From positions 1-64,000 of the forward strand of contig JAGYXB010000443.1 of NCBI GenBank assembly GCA_022495005.1: DNA of 64,000 nucleotides, read 5' to 3'. The notes under the pieces are model-generated. The model was not told the DNA's origin. It did no database searches and saw nothing but the letters and a program-made list of their open reading frames with translations. Positions 61,927 to 64,000 of this stretch are shown here, piece after piece. Numbering within the stretch: position 1 is the stretch's first letter; each line of letters begins with the position of its first letter. The translations under genes and the position numbers were made by a program. This DNA is from Rhyacophila brunnea. Taxonomy: Eukaryota; Arthropoda; Insecta; Trichoptera; Rhyacophilidae.

Positions 61927-61929
61927 TAT

Positions 61930-62778
61930 AATTATTATAATATTAATTATTCAGTGAAAATATCATTAATATATGCATTTTTAAAATCTAATACATGTAA
62001 ACTTACAAATAGTTTTTACTATACAATTATTTAGTACTTGCATTTCGTATGTCGTGACGTGTAATTAACTTTATTTCAGATTACAGTATTATGTGTTTAT
62101 ATTTTTTTAATAACAGGAGATCAGAACTGTGCACCTTTTTATCGTATCCAAGCAGCTCATGCAGCCTCATCAGTCATCACTCCAATTGGACCTGACTCGA
62201 GTATTCACTACTGATGCATCAATTCTCAATCGATGCAAGAGTTACAAGCTGTCCGCCTTTAAATCAACCCAAACGAACTCCATTTTATTGGACGACTGAT
62301 AAATACTATCCACACTATTTGTATAATATTAGGAATATTACAATAATATATTACAATAATAATATTTATTTACATTAAATTTAATTACAATTACATTTAA
62401 TTACAATAATAATACCTATATTACAATAATTATGTATAATATAGGTTAACTATTTTTGTCAATGATTGTATTTAAAAAAAATATTTTGTTATGTGTTTCT
62501 GAGATATTCCAATTTATGTATGTTAAAAATATATGAATAAATTTAAATGATCTTTTATTATTTACTTGAAGACATTGTATTATAAAATAACATACAATTA
62601 ATTATGTAGTTATATATTTTAATTTTTCTTACTTATTTCCACAATTATATTTAATATCGGGATTGTCTTTGACACTCAATTGTTGACAGTTCCAGGTTTA
62701 GGTGGTGTCATTAATTGGACATGTGGGTCTATTCTGTACTTATTGACAGCTAAAGTGATAGATATTATCAAACTTAGG
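61930..62778. other. Unassigned AT-rich DNA; no gene seen
   Basis: ATTACAATAATAATA-type simple sequence at 62335-62440; otherwise nothing recognised. Confidence 0.4.
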
Positions 62779-62962
62779 GTAGGTTTGTATCAAAGTATTA
62801 GCACTTATTGTAACAATTACAATACGTTGGTTGTAAATGTTGCAATAAGCGTTACATTTTAACAGCGCCTCTCTTGCTGCTGTTAAAATATAGCACTTAT
62901 TGCAACAATACAACCAAATTGTAATTGTTATAATAAGTGCTAATACTATGACACAAACCTAC
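62779..62962. mobile_element. Hairpin MITE of about 185 bases
   Basis: GTAGGTTTGTATCAAAGTAT, then TAGCACTTATTGTAACAATT at the left is inverted at the right as AATTGTTATAATAAGTGCTA, then ATACTATGACACAAACCTAC. The loop is CGCCTCTCTTG. Two more internal copies of the TTGCAATAAG/CTTATTGCAA word lie in the arms. Confidence 0.88.
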
Positions 62963-63473
62963 TGTAGGCCTCCGAATTCCTGGCTAGCTTCGGGCCGGAA
63001 GTGGAGGTCCATCAATGTGGAGGAACAGGCCGTGGTCTCCTGGACGTGGAGTATCCAGAAGTCACAAGACATAAAGTCAATTAAACACAGATGGAATCTT
63101 CAGAACTCGTATTTTATTTTATTAGAATATGTTTGGCCTTATGGCATTCCTTCAACCATGATTATAGTCCAAAGGTATCATTCACATCGGTATCGAAAGT
63201 CACGAAGGTTATAATAATTAAAAGCAACACGATTTACCGTTAATATCCATACACCACAATTAATAAAGAAAGGCAAATCAATTAATATTAAAAGTTCATA
63301 GTTCGAGTCTCAATAACCGAAAAGTCAGCTAGTATCCGAAGATCACAAAAAAAAAAATTAACCACATTATTACCAGTTAATTATAAATTTAATTCAACTA
63401 TTATTAATCAATTATTTTAAAATTAACTTAGTTATTATTAACTAGTTATTTATAATTAAACTATTTATTATTA
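62963..63473. other. Unassigned DNA; no gene seen
   Basis: No gene recognised; 63350-63470 is low-complexity TTAATTA-type sequence. Confidence 0.35.
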
Positions 63474-63961
63474 TGTAGACGAGATCGCACGAGTCCCGGG
63501 GCACATAAGCGAAAGGTTGGGACGCGGGTCCAAAAATTTTCGGATGCCCAAGTCGTTTGTTTACATACGCACGACCACGAACTGTCAGAGTGACAGTTAG
63601 GTATTCCGCGGCGGTAGGTATCACTCCCTTTCCAAATTGACGTGTCCAAGAGGTATTTGAGATCAAGCGGGTGGCTCAAAGGGGGTGGTGATTCTGCCCG
63701 GCAGAATCCACAGCGCGCGACTTGAAACTTTGTATGAGATTTAACAAGAAAATCACGCTTCAGAGTATCGCAGGGACAAACTCTGAAGACGCTAGCAGAC
63801 TGGATATCGAGATTAAAAATCTGCCCTTTTTATTCAATTAGGGGTGTTCGTAGTTCTTTGTCCAACGTTTGATGGTCGTAAAATTTGCATAACGGTTTCA
63901 TTATGATAATTGCCAGAAAATGGTCTGTAACTATTCTCACAATAAAACCACATACAAAACA
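63474..63961 (+). repeat. Possible 5' LTR at the window edge
   Basis: A segment of less AT-rich DNA starts TGTAGACGAGATCGCACG and ends ACATACAAAACA, with AATAAA at 63941-63946. It is followed at once by TTGGTACCCAGCGTTAGGCG, which resembles a tRNA primer-binding site. The internal region would lie beyond the window, so neither a second LTR nor gag/pol can be seen. Confidence 0.3.
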
Positions 63962-64000
63962 TTGGTACCCAGCGTTAGGCGCCGTGTACCGCCTCGATTT

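Overview
This is an AT-rich insect nuclear window. Insect origin is supported by a tandem cluster of Yellow/MRJP-family genes with GT-AG introns, by degenerate TTAGG telomere-type repeats, and by a dense, decayed load of LINEs, hAT elements, tRNA-derived SINEs and hairpin MITEs. The abundance of short TAGGTACCTAC-type strings suggests a hemipteran such as an aphid relative. That placement is an inference from composition only.

Layout: about 0.4-32.5 kb carries three Yellow-family genes in the same direction. Gene 1 (CDS 6515-14043, seven coding exons plus a probable 5' non-coding exon near 406-493) is intact and encodes 429 residues. Gene 2 (about 22178-28927) has the same exon lengths, but the AG acceptor in front of its fourth exon reads AT. 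Gene 3 (about 30602-32500) keeps only its 5' exons; a LINE lies in what should be intron 3, and no later exon was found in the following 31 kb. Genes 2 and 3 appear to have a first coding exon that consists of the ATG alone.

The intergenic and intronic DNA is mostly mobile-element debris. There is a 1.4 kb near-perfect palindrome (17.94-19.34 kb) with a partial relative at 4.48-5.19 kb, and several hAT derivatives, two with exact 8-bp target duplications (23990-24556 and 50563-51268).

From 33.5 kb to the end no host gene is convincing. The stretch holds a nearly full-length but broken Jockey/CR1-like LINE (33.5-37.14 kb), a 1.13 kb palindrome with a 15-bp minisatellite (37.98-39.11 kb), and a decayed hAT transposase gene on the minus strand (39.79-42.14 kb). 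It also holds LINE and RTE fragments, a TIR element carrying TTAGG repeats (46.13-46.49 kb), and a foldback element with twelve ~118-bp units in two opposed arrays (47.99-49.56 kb). A second LINE copy (51.9-54.09 kb) and four recognisable SINE copies follow, one of them back in gene 1. A possible LTR lies at the right edge.

The three Yellow genes are secreted-protein paralogues and probably arose by local duplication. Nothing else in the window looks like a functional pathway. The most unusual structures are the foldback elements and the start-codon-only exons.
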